Below, piece by piece: positions 45,239 to 53,672 of a DNA stretch of 64,000 bases (the stretch's first letter is position 1; each line of letters starts with the position of its first letter). The notes beneath the pieces were generated by a model, which saw only the letters and a program-made list of their open reading frames with translations, had not been told where the DNA came from and searched no databases. Both the position numbers and the translations under genes were made by a program. Source of the DNA: CAVUAT01 sp963848045 (GTDB lineage Bacteria; Actinomycetota; Thermoleophilia; Solirubrobacterales; 70-9). The stretch is from assembly GCA_963848045.1 (NCBI GenBank), contig CAWKCC010000002.1:310001-374000 (forward strand), given 5' to 3'.

Positions 45239-45487
45239 ATGAGCAAGAAACAGAGCAGACATGTCGTGCCCAACTCGAGCGGAGGCTGGGATGTCCGCAA
45301 GCCCGGCGCAGATCGGGCGAGCTCTCACCACGATCGACAGAGCGACGCCGAAGCTCAGGCGAAGCACACACTGCGCAACGTCGGGGGCGGCGAGGTACGG
45401 ATTCATGGCCGCGACGGCCAGATCCGCGACAGCGACACGGTCCCGCCCGCCCGCGATCCGAATCCGCCGAAGGACCGTCGACATTGA
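45239..45487 (+). CDS. DUF2188-family small protein
   Basis: 82 residues. SSGGWDVRKPGADRASSHHDRQSDAEAQAKHTLRNVGGGEVRIHGRDGQIRDSDTV follows the DUF2188 layout: a W-x-V start, a helix ending R-N-x-G-G, then a G-E-x-x-I-H-x-R-x-G-x-I-R-D-x-D strand pair. The function of the family is unknown. The AGGAGAG before the ATG is strong. As first gene of the Ubl operon (22-bp gap to the next) it may be a substrate or adaptor of the conjugation system. Confidence 0.8.
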   Translation: MSKKQSRHVVPNSSGGWDVRKPGADRASSHHDRQSDAEAQAKHTLRNVGGGEVRIHGRDGQIRDSDTVPPARDPNPPKDRRH

Positions 45488-45509
45488 TCACCAAGAAGGA
45501 GAACCGCCA

Positions 45510-45782
45510 ATGAGCACAGAGAAGACCAAGGCGCCGGAGAAGCCGGCGAAGACGATCACGATCCACGTCAACCGGCGGAAGGTTGAGCTCCACAGCAGCG
45601 AGGTCACCGGGGCCGAGATCCTCAACGCCGCTGGCTTTGAGGGGCAGCAGTGGGACCTCTTCCGCTTGCAAGGAGAGGGTGACCCTAGTGGCGGCGAGCT
45701 CGTGATGGCCGACCAGGCCCTGACGGTCAAGAAGGGCGAGCACTTCCGGGTCATCCCCGGCAACCGGACGTTCGGCGCCTAG
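45510..45782 (+). CDS. Ubiquitin-like protein, single multiubiquitin-type domain
   Basis: 90 residues. After a Lys/Pro-rich leader (1-14) comes TITIHVNRRKVELHSSEVTGAEILNAAGFEGQQWDLFRLQGEGD and VMADQALTVKKGEHFRVIPG, the beta-grasp pattern of multiubiquitin domains (I-x-V-N, TGAEIL, W-x-L, final HFRV). Most family members have several domains in tandem; this has one. The C-terminus is NRTFGA and has no GlyGly. It is followed after 3 bp by the E2-like gene. AAGGAG precedes the ATG. Confidence 0.85.
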   Translation: MSTEKTKAPEKPAKTITIHVNRRKVELHSSEVTGAEILNAAGFEGQQWDLFRLQGEGDPSGGELVMADQALTVKKGEHFRVIPGNRTFGA

Positions 45783-45785
45783 GGA

Positions 45786-46181
45786 ATGTCCGCGAACGAC
45801 GAGCTCCACCGCCACGCCGACGAGCTAAGGGTCGCCGTCGGCTACGAGGTGGAGCTCGTCGAGGGCGCAGTACAGGTGCCCGTGATCATCAAGGCGGTGA
45901 CCCTCCCCAACGGTGTGTTCGCCGTTTCGGAGACCGACATGCTCTTCGTCGCCGACGCTCAGTACCCGTTGTCTGCGCTGGATATGTTCTGGGTCGAGCC
46001 GGAGGTTGTGCGTGCTGATGGCGGCGTGCCGGCGAACGCGGACCAGATCGAGCAGTACGCCGATAGGAGCTGGCGACGCTTCTCATGGCACCGCAACGGG
46101 ATATGGAGCCCGAACAGCAACGGGCTCCTCGATCACTTCGAGTTCGCGATGGACCGTTTGCGACGGGAGGGCGAGACGTGA
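45786..46181 (+). CDS. E2-like protein (Prok-E2_E type) lacking cysteine
   Basis: 131 residues. The central YPLSALDMFWVEPEVVRADG matches the YPxxxPDxF stretch of the E2/UBC fold, and SWRRFSWHRNGIWSPNSNGLLDHFEF matches the W-x-R-x-S-x-H...W...L block of the prokaryotic E2 family E. There is no Cys anywhere in the product, so a classical E2 thioester cannot form; the conserved His in RFSWHRNG is a candidate functional residue. Whether the family as a whole lacks Cys I cannot check. The JAB-E1 gene overlaps it by 4 bp (GTGA). Confidence 0.8.
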   Translation: MSANDELHRHADELRVAVGYEVELVEGAVQVPVIIKAVTLPNGVFAVSETDMLFVADAQYPLSALDMFWVEPEVVRADGGVPANADQIEQYADRSWRRFSWHRNGIWSPNSNGLLDHFEFAMDRLRREGET

Positions 46182-47569
46182 TCCGGCTCGCCGTTCCAGA
46201 CGCCGTTCGACACAAAGTCGAAGCGCACCTGCAGCTTGCGGCGCCCCGGGAGGAGGGGTGCTTCTGCCTCCTCCGCGAGGGCCGTGGCCGTGAAGACCGT
46301 CGCCTGTTGGTCGGCGAGCCGATACTTCCGCCGCGAGATGGCTGGGAGTCCCAGCGGGACAACCAGCTGCGGCCGAGCGGCCAGTGGCTCTCAGCCGTAA
46401 TAAGCGCGGCGATCAACGCGAAAGCCGGGTTGCTCTTTATTCACTCTCACCCCAGTCCTCGCTTCCCGGCCGGGTTCAGCCGAACCGATGAGCGGGCGCT
46501 GGCGGCCTTGGGGGAAACAATTGCGCCAACGCTCGATGGACCCTTCGCGGCCGCTGTGGTGCACCCGACGGGATGGGTCGCCGTGATGGCTGAGGGTCGT
46601 CAACAGCAGGAGATCGAGACGGTCAGCGCAATTGGACGCACCCTCGTCGACCTCGGTCCGGACACAATCCGCGTCCGCCGCGCCGGTGATGGTGACATCG
46701 ACGCCCGTCAGCGCGATGCTCTCGGCCAAGCCCACGATCGCCTGCAGAAGCTGCACGTCGGGGTGGTCGGCGCCGGCGGCCTCGGTTCACCAATCGCCGA
46801 GCAGGTTGCACGGATGGGCGTGGCGTCAATCGCAATCGTCGATGATGACCTGCTCGACACGCCGTCGAACGTGCGGCGGGTCGTCGGCTCCACTGCGTCA
46901 GACCTCCGCGCTACGTTGCCCCCGCCGAAGGTCGACGTGGTAGCCCGGCATATCGACGGTCTCGGCCTGGTGCCCCCAGTTCGTCGGATCCGAGCTGATG
47001 TTCGCGAGGAGGACGCATTCCGGTCATTGCTCGACTGTGACGTCGTCCTCGCCGCCACGGACACGCACGGGAGCAGGGCGACCATCAACGAGCTTGCGTC
47101 CGTTTACCTGATGCCCGTGATCGATGTCGGGGTCCGGGCTGGCACCAAAGCCGACGGGCGGTTGAGCAACCTCGTCGCCGAGGTCAGGACCTTGACGCCG
47201 ACGACGCCTTGCCTCTGGTGCCGGGAGGTCGTGTCTGCGGAGGTCATTAGAGCCGAGAATCTTCCGCGCGACCAACGGGAGGAGCTTCTGGAGGAGGGCT
47301 ATCTGCCACAGGGCCTGGGGGAGCCTGCGCCGAGTGTCGTCGCCTTGACCTTCTTAGGCGCAAGCTTGGCGACCTCCGCGTTGATCGCCCTGGTATCGGA
47401 GGAAGGCGAGGTGGCGCCTTCGGCGTTCCTCGTCGAGAGTCTGCTCGGGTTCGCCAGGGAAATGAAGCCGACGGAGCCCGACCCCGCTTGTCGATGCCAG
47501 GCTCAGCAGGGTCTCGGAGACAGTGCTGCGCCGGCGTTTCTCCCCGCCAAAGAGACTCACGGGACCTAG
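46178..47569 (+). CDS. JAB (JAMM) peptidase-E1 activating enzyme fusion
   Basis: 463 residues. Residues 1-150 form a JAB/JAMM isopeptidase: Glu25/26 in REEGCFC, HSHP (89-92) and S101xxD104 supply the zinc site. Residues 190-430 are a ThiF/E1 adenylation domain: VVGAGGLGSPIAEQVARMGV (196-215), VDDD (221-224) and NVRR (231-234). CLWC (345-348) and CRC (438-440) may bind zinc or hold the catalytic Cys. It would activate the Ubl C-terminus and also trim or remove it. GTG 46178 overlaps the E2-like stop. Confidence 0.9.
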   Translation: MIRLAVPDAVRHKVEAHLQLAAPREEGCFCLLREGRGREDRRLLVGEPILPPRDGWESQRDNQLRPSGQWLSAVISAAINAKAGLLFIHSHPSPRFPAGFSRTDERALAALGETIAPTLDGPFAAAVVHPTGWVAVMAEGRQQQEIETVSAIGRTLVDLGPDTIRVRRAGDGDIDARQRDALGQAHDRLQKLHVGVVGAGGLGSPIAEQVARMGVASIAIVDDDLLDTPSNVRRVVGSTASDLRATLPPPKVDVVARHIDGLGLVPPVRRIRADVREEDAFRSLLDCDVVLAATDTHGSRATINELASVYLMPVIDVGVRAGTKADGRLSNLVAEVRTLTPTTPCLWCREVVSAEVIRAENLPRDQREELLEEGYLPQGLGEPAPSVVALTFLGASLATSALIALVSEEGEVAPSAFLVESLLGFAREMKPTEPDPACRCQAQQGLGDSAAPAFLPAKETHGT

Positions 47570-47637
47570 GTACTCGAGTCAGACTCCGTCAAGGGGGAGA
47601 CGAGCCCGCAGGCTGTGGATCGGAATGGTTGCCTCCG

Positions 47638-48201
47638 TCATTCTGAGCCGCCGGGCCTCCTCAGAGCCGACCGCCCTTCGTTTAGACAGCGGTTGACCTT
47701 GGTGTACGTCCAGCCAGTCACCTCACAAATCTCGGCGTAGCTGTAGCCCAAGCCCAGCAGCCAGAGGGCTTTGAGCTCGTCCGCTTTCAGCTTGGCAAGA
47801 GCCGCGCGGCGAGCGGTCAGCAACTCGGCCCGGTTGAATTGCTCCTCAGGGCTTAGCGCCTCCGCTGGTAGCGCCTGCGACATGTCGCGATCGGCGCCGT
47901 TGCCATCAGGTTGGGAGTTGAGACTGCGCTCGCGCTGTCGATATACGCGGCGTCGAATCGCCCACGCCTCGCGCTTGACGGTGGTGTAGAGCCAGGCGAG
48001 CGGCTCGCCCAAGCCGTTGTAGCGCTCCAGAAAGAGCGCGTAGGCCGACTGCAGGGCGTCGTCGGCATCGCCGGGTAGCTCGGAGTGCCGTCGAGCTTGG
48101 CTACGGAGGCGGTGCTCGTCTTGGTTTAGGACCTCAGAGAGCAGCTGAGCGTTTCGCTCGCGCTGGCGGGCGCTTGGTCGGGAGTCCGGCTGGGCGGCCA
48201 T
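47638..48201 (-). CDS. Sigma-70 family RNA polymerase sigma factor (ECF-like)
   Basis: 187 residues. Region 2 is visible as GDADDALQSAYALFLERYNGLGEPLAWLYTTVKREAWAIRRR, and region 4 as LKADELKALWLLGLGYSYAEICEVTGWTYTKVNRCLNEGRSAL, with a linker of about 50 residues. No anti-sigma gene is adjacent. It converges with the JAB-E1 gene and diverges from the helicase operon. Start: ATG 48201 is used; GTG 48219 is also open. It may switch on element genes under a signal, which is inference. Confidence 0.83.
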   Translation of the reverse strand: MAAQPDSRPSARQRERNAQLLSEVLNQDEHRLRSQARRHSELPGDADDALQSAYALFLERYNGLGEPLAWLYTTVKREAWAIRRRVYRQRERSLNSQPDGNGADRDMSQALPAEALSPEEQFNRAELLTARRAALAKLKADELKALWLLGLGYSYAEICEVTGWTYTKVNRCLNEGRSALRRPGGSE

Positions 48202-48378
48202 GAGGGCGGCCAATCGCACGGCCCCGCCGTGCCACTATGGGCCGCCCGCCGTCCAGCCGGGGTCCCCACGGCCACCAACAGAAGAGCGATGCCGCGGAGC
48301 CGCCAGCGCTGCTCCGCCGAGACCTCGACGGGTACCGTGTGCGGTGCCCGGTTCAAGCAACGCTGAGGAGCTTCATCG

Positions 48379-51204
48379 ATGGCACTTGTAGCCGAGCCAG
48401 GTACCCGGGAGGAACACCTCGACGAGAACCTGCAGCTGATTGCATGTGCAGGCGCTGGCAAGACCGAGCGCGTCGCCCGACGAGTAGTCGCCCAGCTCTC
48501 TCTCGACGGCATCGGTCCCGAGAACGTCGTCGCCTTCACCTACAACGAGCGCGCGGCGGCGGAGCTAAAGGAGCGGATCGCCAAGCGCTACGAGGAGGCC
48601 CGGGGCACCCGCGATGGGCTGGCCGACCTCTACGTAGGCACGATCCATGGCTACTGCCTGGACCTGCTTCAACAGCATGCGTTCGACGCACTCGCCTACA
48701 CAGTCCTGAACGATGTGCAGCAGCGTCTGCTGATCTCGAGGAATTGCCGCAATTGCGGCCTGACCGAAGTCCTCGGCTGGAACCGGTACTGGCAGGCGTC
48801 CACATTCGCGGACCTGATGGCGATCCTTCGCGAAGGCGAAGTCGACTACGCCGCACTGGAGGGCACCGACGCCGGTGAGTGCCTCGAGCGCTACCAGGAT
48901 CTCCTCAATCGAAAGCGGTGCTTCGACTTCAGTTCGATAGTCAGCGAGGCCGTCGCCATGATCGAGGAGGACGACGAGTTCCGACTGCGCGTGGCCGAGC
49001 GAGTCAAGTACCTGACGGTCGACGAGTACCAGGACGTCAACCCGGTTCAAGAGCGGCTGATCCGTGCCATTGGGGAGGCCGGTGCCAAGGTCACGGTGGT
49101 CGGCGACGACGACCAGCTTCTCTACGCGTGGCGTGGGTCGTCCGCGTCAAACATCCTCACGTTTGCTGACCGCTATGACGGCGTCCAAGTCGAACGTCTC
49201 GAGCGCAATTTCCGCTCGAGCCGTGGGGCGGTGGACCTGGCGGAAACCGTGATCAAGTTGAACGGCGCTGAGCGACTTGACAAGGGCATGGAGTCTGCTG
49301 GTAGCCAGGCATACGAGGATGGCGACATCCTCATGCAGGAATCGGGGACCGCACCAGACGAAGCGGCCTTCATGGCAACTAGAATCAAGGAATTCATCGG
49401 GACCCCGTTCAAGGACCGGCCAAACGCCGACGAGCGCGGTCTCTCCTACAACGACATCGCGATCCTCGTCCGGGTCAAGAAGCTGATCGGGCCGATCGCC
49501 GATGCCCTGGAGGACAGTGGCGTCCCATACGTAGTCGCCGGGGTCGCGAACCTCTTCCGCGCGGCCGAGGCGCTGGCCGCTCGAGAGCTGTTCTACTTGC
49601 TCGCCGGCCGCGGCAGCGAGGAGAGTCTCCGCGACGCTTGGGCAGCAGCGGACCTTGGCTTCTCTGACGATGACCTCGCGCGCGGCGTCGCGGTCGCATG
49701 CGAGGACCGTGAGGCGATCGAGGATGGCACCGGTCGCTTCGGCATCTACAACCTGCAGCGCTCGTTCCTTCGCTTCCTCGAAGCGGTCGAGTTGCGCGAG
49801 GAGAAGGTCACCGGGGAATCGCCGAGCCACGCGCACCGTCGAGCCGAAGTCGTCTTCTACAACCTCGGCAAGTTCTCGCAGGCGATTTCCGACTTCGAAC
49901 AGATCCACTTCCAGAGCGACCCGCAGCGCAAGTACGAGGAGTTCGCTGGCTTCCTCGAATACCAAGCAGAGTCGATCTACCCGGAGGGCTGGCTTGAAGC
50001 GCGGTATGTGACCCCGGACGCCGTCCAGATCCTGACCATCCACCAAGCTAAGGGCCTTCAGTGGCCCGCCGTGTTCGTGCCGGGACTGACGAAGAACTAC
50101 TTTCCGCCGCGCGGCGGCGGTGGCATCTCGCCGTGGCACGTCATTCCGGACGGAGTAGTGCGCAACAAGGACGACTACGACGAGTCGGACGTGGACGAAC
50201 GCCGGCTCTTCTACGTGGCCTGTACTCGGGCCAAGAAGTTTCTGACGCTTACGCGTGCCGACTACAAACCCGGGGAGAAGCAGACGTACCGCATCCCCTC
50301 CTTCTTGTGGGATGAGGCAGAGGCGGCACTAGAGACGATCGAATCGTCCAAGGGGGCCCCGGAGCGCGAGAAGCTCGAGCCGTCGCCGGCTGAGTCGATC
50401 TCGGACGTGGGCCTCTCATTCTCGGAGCTGCGCTACGCGTTCGAGTGTCCGTACTCATTCAAGTTGCGCTTCCTCTACGGCTTCAACCCTCCCATCGCCG
50501 AGGCACTTGGTTACGGCAAGGGCCTTCACGACTGCCTCTTTGAGCTTCACGATCGGGCCCTTAGCGGCGGCGACACCTCGGAGGGTGTTTGCGACGAGCT
50601 GGTGGAGCGGCACCTCAACCTTCCCTTCGCGTACCCAAAGCTGGAAAGACAGTTGAGCGAGAAGGCCGTCGCTCGCCTGCGTGCCTACATCGCGGCACGA
50701 TCCGTGGACTTCGACAAGATCGAGCACGCGGAGCGGCCCGTGGAGATCGAGCTCGGCAACGGTGTCCGAGTCAGTGGGCGCATCGACCTGATCCGCCGTC
50801 GGGACACCAATGAGGTCGTCGTGATCGACTTCAAGTCAAACGACCGCACCCAGCAGGAGGAGGTGACGGACCTCCAGCTCCGTTTGTATGCGCTCGGCTA
50901 TCGGCAGGCGACCGGCGAGGACGCTCGAGCAGTCATTGTCGACAACCTTGATGATCTCGACAACCCACGCGAAGAGTCCGTCACCGACGAGACCCTGCGC
51001 GAGGCCCATGAGGCCGTCGTTGCGGCAGCGGGTCTGATGCGATCGAACACCTTCCCGCGTGCGCCGCAGGGAGCTGACGGCGCCGCCCGGGATCGCACAT
51101 GCGAGCGCTGCGACATGGTGGGAATCTGCGGGACGCACAGCTACCCGGGTGGATCCGATGGGAGCTCAGGCAAGAGCCACGGGAAGCAACCCACCAAGCA
51201 GTAG
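48379..51204 (+). CDS. UvrD/Rep-like SF1 helicase with C-terminal Fe-S RecB-family nuclease
   Basis: 941 residues. SF1A helicase motifs: LIACAGAGKTERVARR (Walker A, 20-35), YLTVDEYQDVNPVQ (motif II), VVGDDDQLLYAWRG (III), LERNFRSS (IV), VQILTIHQAKGLQWPAVFVPG (V) and RRLFYVACTRAKK (VI). From residue 680 a Cas4/AddB-like nuclease follows: ECPYSF with the first Cys, LHDCLFELH, RIDLIRRRDTNEVVVIDFKS (acidic and Lys residues) and CERCDMVGIC closing the 4Fe-4S site. It is followed after 11 bp by the Mod gene, which suggests joint action on DNA. Confidence 0.9.
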   Translation: MALVAEPGTREEHLDENLQLIACAGAGKTERVARRVVAQLSLDGIGPENVVAFTYNERAAAELKERIAKRYEEARGTRDGLADLYVGTIHGYCLDLLQQHAFDALAYTVLNDVQQRLLISRNCRNCGLTEVLGWNRYWQASTFADLMAILREGEVDYAALEGTDAGECLERYQDLLNRKRCFDFSSIVSEAVAMIEEDDEFRLRVAERVKYLTVDEYQDVNPVQERLIRAIGEAGAKVTVVGDDDQLLYAWRGSSASNILTFADRYDGVQVERLERNFRSSRGAVDLAETVIKLNGAERLDKGMESAGSQAYEDGDILMQESGTAPDEAAFMATRIKEFIGTPFKDRPNADERGLSYNDIAILVRVKKLIGPIADALEDSGVPYVVAGVANLFRAAEALAARELFYLLAGRGSEESLRDAWAAADLGFSDDDLARGVAVACEDREAIEDGTGRFGIYNLQRSFLRFLEAVELREEKVTGESPSHAHRRAEVVFYNLGKFSQAISDFEQIHFQSDPQRKYEEFAGFLEYQAESIYPEGWLEARYVTPDAVQILTIHQAKGLQWPAVFVPGLTKNYFPPRGGGGISPWHVIPDGVVRNKDDYDESDVDERRLFYVACTRAKKFLTLTRADYKPGEKQTYRIPSFLWDEAEAALETIESSKGAPEREKLEPSPAESISDVGLSFSELRYAFECPYSFKLRFLYGFNPPIAEALGYGKGLHDCLFELHDRALSGGDTSEGVCDELVERHLNLPFAYPKLERQLSEKAVARLRAYIAARSVDFDKIEHAERPVEIELGNGVRVSGRIDLIRRRDTNEVVVIDFKSNDRTQQEEVTDLQLRLYALGYRQATGEDARAVIVDNLDDLDNPREESVTDETLREAHEAVVAAAGLMRSNTFPRAPQGADGAARDRTCERCDMVGICGTHSYPGGSDGSSGKSHGKQPTKQ

Positions 51205-51215
51205 GTTCTCTTGGA

Positions 51216-53672
51216 ATGGCTAGACGCGCGAAGCAGAAGGAGGTCGCCGATTATCGCCACGAGCAGGCGAAGAGGCTGAACAACCCTCCTGCCGGCCTGG
51301 CCCGCGAGGACATCGACGCTCCGCCGAAGCGCCGCTTCGATTACGACCCCCATCTGCCGCCTGAATTGTTCTGGGCCGGAAAGGACGCCGACGACGGCTT
51401 CGAGGTCGAAGCACCGTCAATCCATGTGCACGAGATGCTTTCAACGGACGCGATCATCCGTGCGGCGAAGCGCGAGAGCGCCCAGCCGGCCCTCTTTGCC
51501 GAACCAGAATTGGACCGCTCGCAGGCCGTCGAGTTCTACGAGCATGAGATGGGCTGGGCGAACCGCTTGGTTCTCGGAGACTCCCTGCATGTGATGACCA
51601 GCTTGCTCGAGCGTGAGCGCCTCGCTGACCAGGTACAGATGATCTACATCGACCCCCCGTACGGGATCAACTTCAATTCGAATTTCCAAGCCCGCATCTC
51701 AGACCGTTCGCCTCGCGAGGCAAGCGATGGCTCGCTTACGCGCGAGCCGGAGCAGATTCAGGCTTACCGCGACACGTGGGAGTTGGGCATTCACTCCTAT
51801 CTGACGTACCTCCGGGGCCGGCTGATCCTGGCCCGCGACCTCCTAACTGAAACCGGCTCCATCTTCGTCCAGATAGGACCGGACAACGTTCACCTAGTCC
51901 GTGTATTGCTCGACGAGGTGTTTGGTCCAGAGAACGCGTGTCCATTGATCACCTTTAAGAAGACTTCCCAGTCGCGCTCGACGCTGCTATCCGCGGTGAG
52001 TGATTTCTTGCTGTGGTACGCCAAGGACAAGTCGGCGGTCAAATACCGGCCGCTAATAGAGAAGAGGGGAAGCCTCGCGGAGCACTCGGACTTTGACCGT
52101 GTACTCGAAGCCGACGGAGGCAACCGAGAACTGACGGCTGAGGAGCGTTTTGATCCGCGCAAGCTGCCCGAAGGGGCGAAGGTCTACAAGCGAGACAACC
52201 CCACTTCGCAGGGGTTTAGTCGGACGAAGACAGTTCCGCTCGAACTCGACGACAAGACTTTCACGTGCCCATCTAACCGTCACTGGATGCTGCGGCTCGA
52301 GGGGATGCACCATCTATTTGAGATGGGGCGCCTGGAAATCGCAGGTGACTCGCTTTGGTACCGCAGGCATTGGGACGACGCAGGCGGAAAGCCCATGGCC
52401 AACATCTGGACCGACACGAGTTCCAGCTTTTCGCGGGGCCGGTTCATCGTCCATACGATTCCCAAGATCGTCGATCGTTGTATTGCGATGACCACCGATC
52501 CCGGGGACTTGGTTGTCGACCCGACATGTGGCTCAGGGACAACCGCCTGGTGCTGCGAGAAGCTTGGGCGACGCTGGATAACGATCGACACGAGCCGTGT
52601 TGCCGTTGCCCTGGCACGAGAGCGTCTCCTCACGGCCAAGTTCGACTACTACAAGCTCAAGGACCCGGATCGGGGCGTGGACGCTGGCTTCGAGTACAAC
52701 GAGCTAGAACGGGTAACCGCGAGCTCTGTCGGCTACGGGGGCGAAGCTGAGACCGAGGTCCTCTTTGACGAACCGAGGGTCGACCGGGGCCGGGTGCGCG
52801 TCTCGGGGCCTTTCACGTTTGAGGCGCTCTCCCGCTACGCGGACGATCCGTTCACGGATCCGGCCGGCGACGGTGCGCGTGCAACGACGGACGAGGGTGC
52901 CGACCACATTGAGATCCTCCTTGAGGCCCTCCGCTCGCACGGCATTCCGCGCCGCGGCGGTGACCCCCTCCCGATCGGGAGCCTTTCACCTCTACCGGGA
53001 AGCACTGTCATTCACGCCGAGGGGACCTTCCAGGACGAAGGCGATGATGAGAAGCGATTCGCGGTCAGCCTCGGCCCTCGCCACGGGGCTATTACGGTGG
53101 CGCAGGTTGACGAGGCTCTGGACGAGGCGCCCGGCTACGACCTGGTCGTTTTCGCCGGCTTCGCGGCGCAAGCGGAAGCGCAGGAGTACCTTCGACCAGG
53201 AAAGCGCGGACGGGTAAACGTCGCGCTCCTCGAGGCCAACCCCGATCTTCTGCTGGGCGACCTTCTGAAGAACACCCAGGCGAGTCAGACCTTCCGCCTC
53301 TACTCGGCTCCGGAGGCAACCGTCGAGCGGGATGCAGATGGGATGTATCAGGTCGAGCTGCACGGCATGGATAGCTACGACGCAGCAACTGGCGAAGTGC
53401 AGTCACGCGGTCGCGACGAGGTCGCCGCTTGGTTCCTCGATCATGACTACGACGGGATGGTCTTCCGCGTAAACCAGGCCTTCTTCACGCGCGACGACTC
53501 CTGGAAGGCCCTGGCCCGCGCGGTCAAAGGCGTCGTGGATGAGGACCTGATGGAGCAGCTCAAGACCTTCAAGTCCCTTCCCCTGGAGCGTGGCGAATCC
53601 GGAAAGTGCGCGATCCGCGTGATCGACGACGCCGGCTCCATCAGTGAGGCGATCCTCGAGCTCCCTGATTGA
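51216..53672 (+). CDS. Type III-like DNA N6-adenine/N4-cytosine methyltransferase (Mod)
   Basis: 818 residues. DPPY in YIDPPYGINFNSNF (146-149) comes before the SAM loop DPTCGSGTTAWC (about 435), so the order is that of beta-class methyltransferases, as in type III Mod proteins. A long insertion lies between them, and a C-terminal part of about 320 residues may hold target recognition. ATG 51216 lies 11 bp after the helicase stop; the frame is open upstream but inside the helicase gene. The Res gene starts at the TGATG junction at 53672. Confidence 0.9.
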   Translation: MARRAKQKEVADYRHEQAKRLNNPPAGLAREDIDAPPKRRFDYDPHLPPELFWAGKDADDGFEVEAPSIHVHEMLSTDAIIRAAKRESAQPALFAEPELDRSQAVEFYEHEMGWANRLVLGDSLHVMTSLLERERLADQVQMIYIDPPYGINFNSNFQARISDRSPREASDGSLTREPEQIQAYRDTWELGIHSYLTYLRGRLILARDLLTETGSIFVQIGPDNVHLVRVLLDEVFGPENACPLITFKKTSQSRSTLLSAVSDFLLWYAKDKSAVKYRPLIEKRGSLAEHSDFDRVLEADGGNRELTAEERFDPRKLPEGAKVYKRDNPTSQGFSRTKTVPLELDDKTFTCPSNRHWMLRLEGMHHLFEMGRLEIAGDSLWYRRHWDDAGGKPMANIWTDTSSSFSRGRFIVHTIPKIVDRCIAMTTDPGDLVVDPTCGSGTTAWCCEKLGRRWITIDTSRVAVALARERLLTAKFDYYKLKDPDRGVDAGFEYNELERVTASSVGYGGEAETEVLFDEPRVDRGRVRVSGPFTFEALSRYADDPFTDPAGDGARATTDEGADHIEILLEALRSHGIPRRGGDPLPIGSLSPLPGSTVIHAEGTFQDEGDDEKRFAVSLGPRHGAITVAQVDEALDEAPGYDLVVFAGFAAQAEAQEYLRPGKRGRVNVALLEANPDLLLGDLLKNTQASQTFRLYSAPEATVERDADGMYQVELHGMDSYDAATGEVQSRGRDEVAAWFLDHDYDGMVFRVNQAFFTRDDSWKALARAVKGVVDEDLMEQLKTFKSLPLERGESGKCAIRVIDDAGSISEAILELPD

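Noticed and set aside
45203..45815. Minus-strand open frames under the Ubl operon
   Set aside because: They are antisense to the DUF2188 and Ubl genes, which have good ribosome sites and clear domain patterns.
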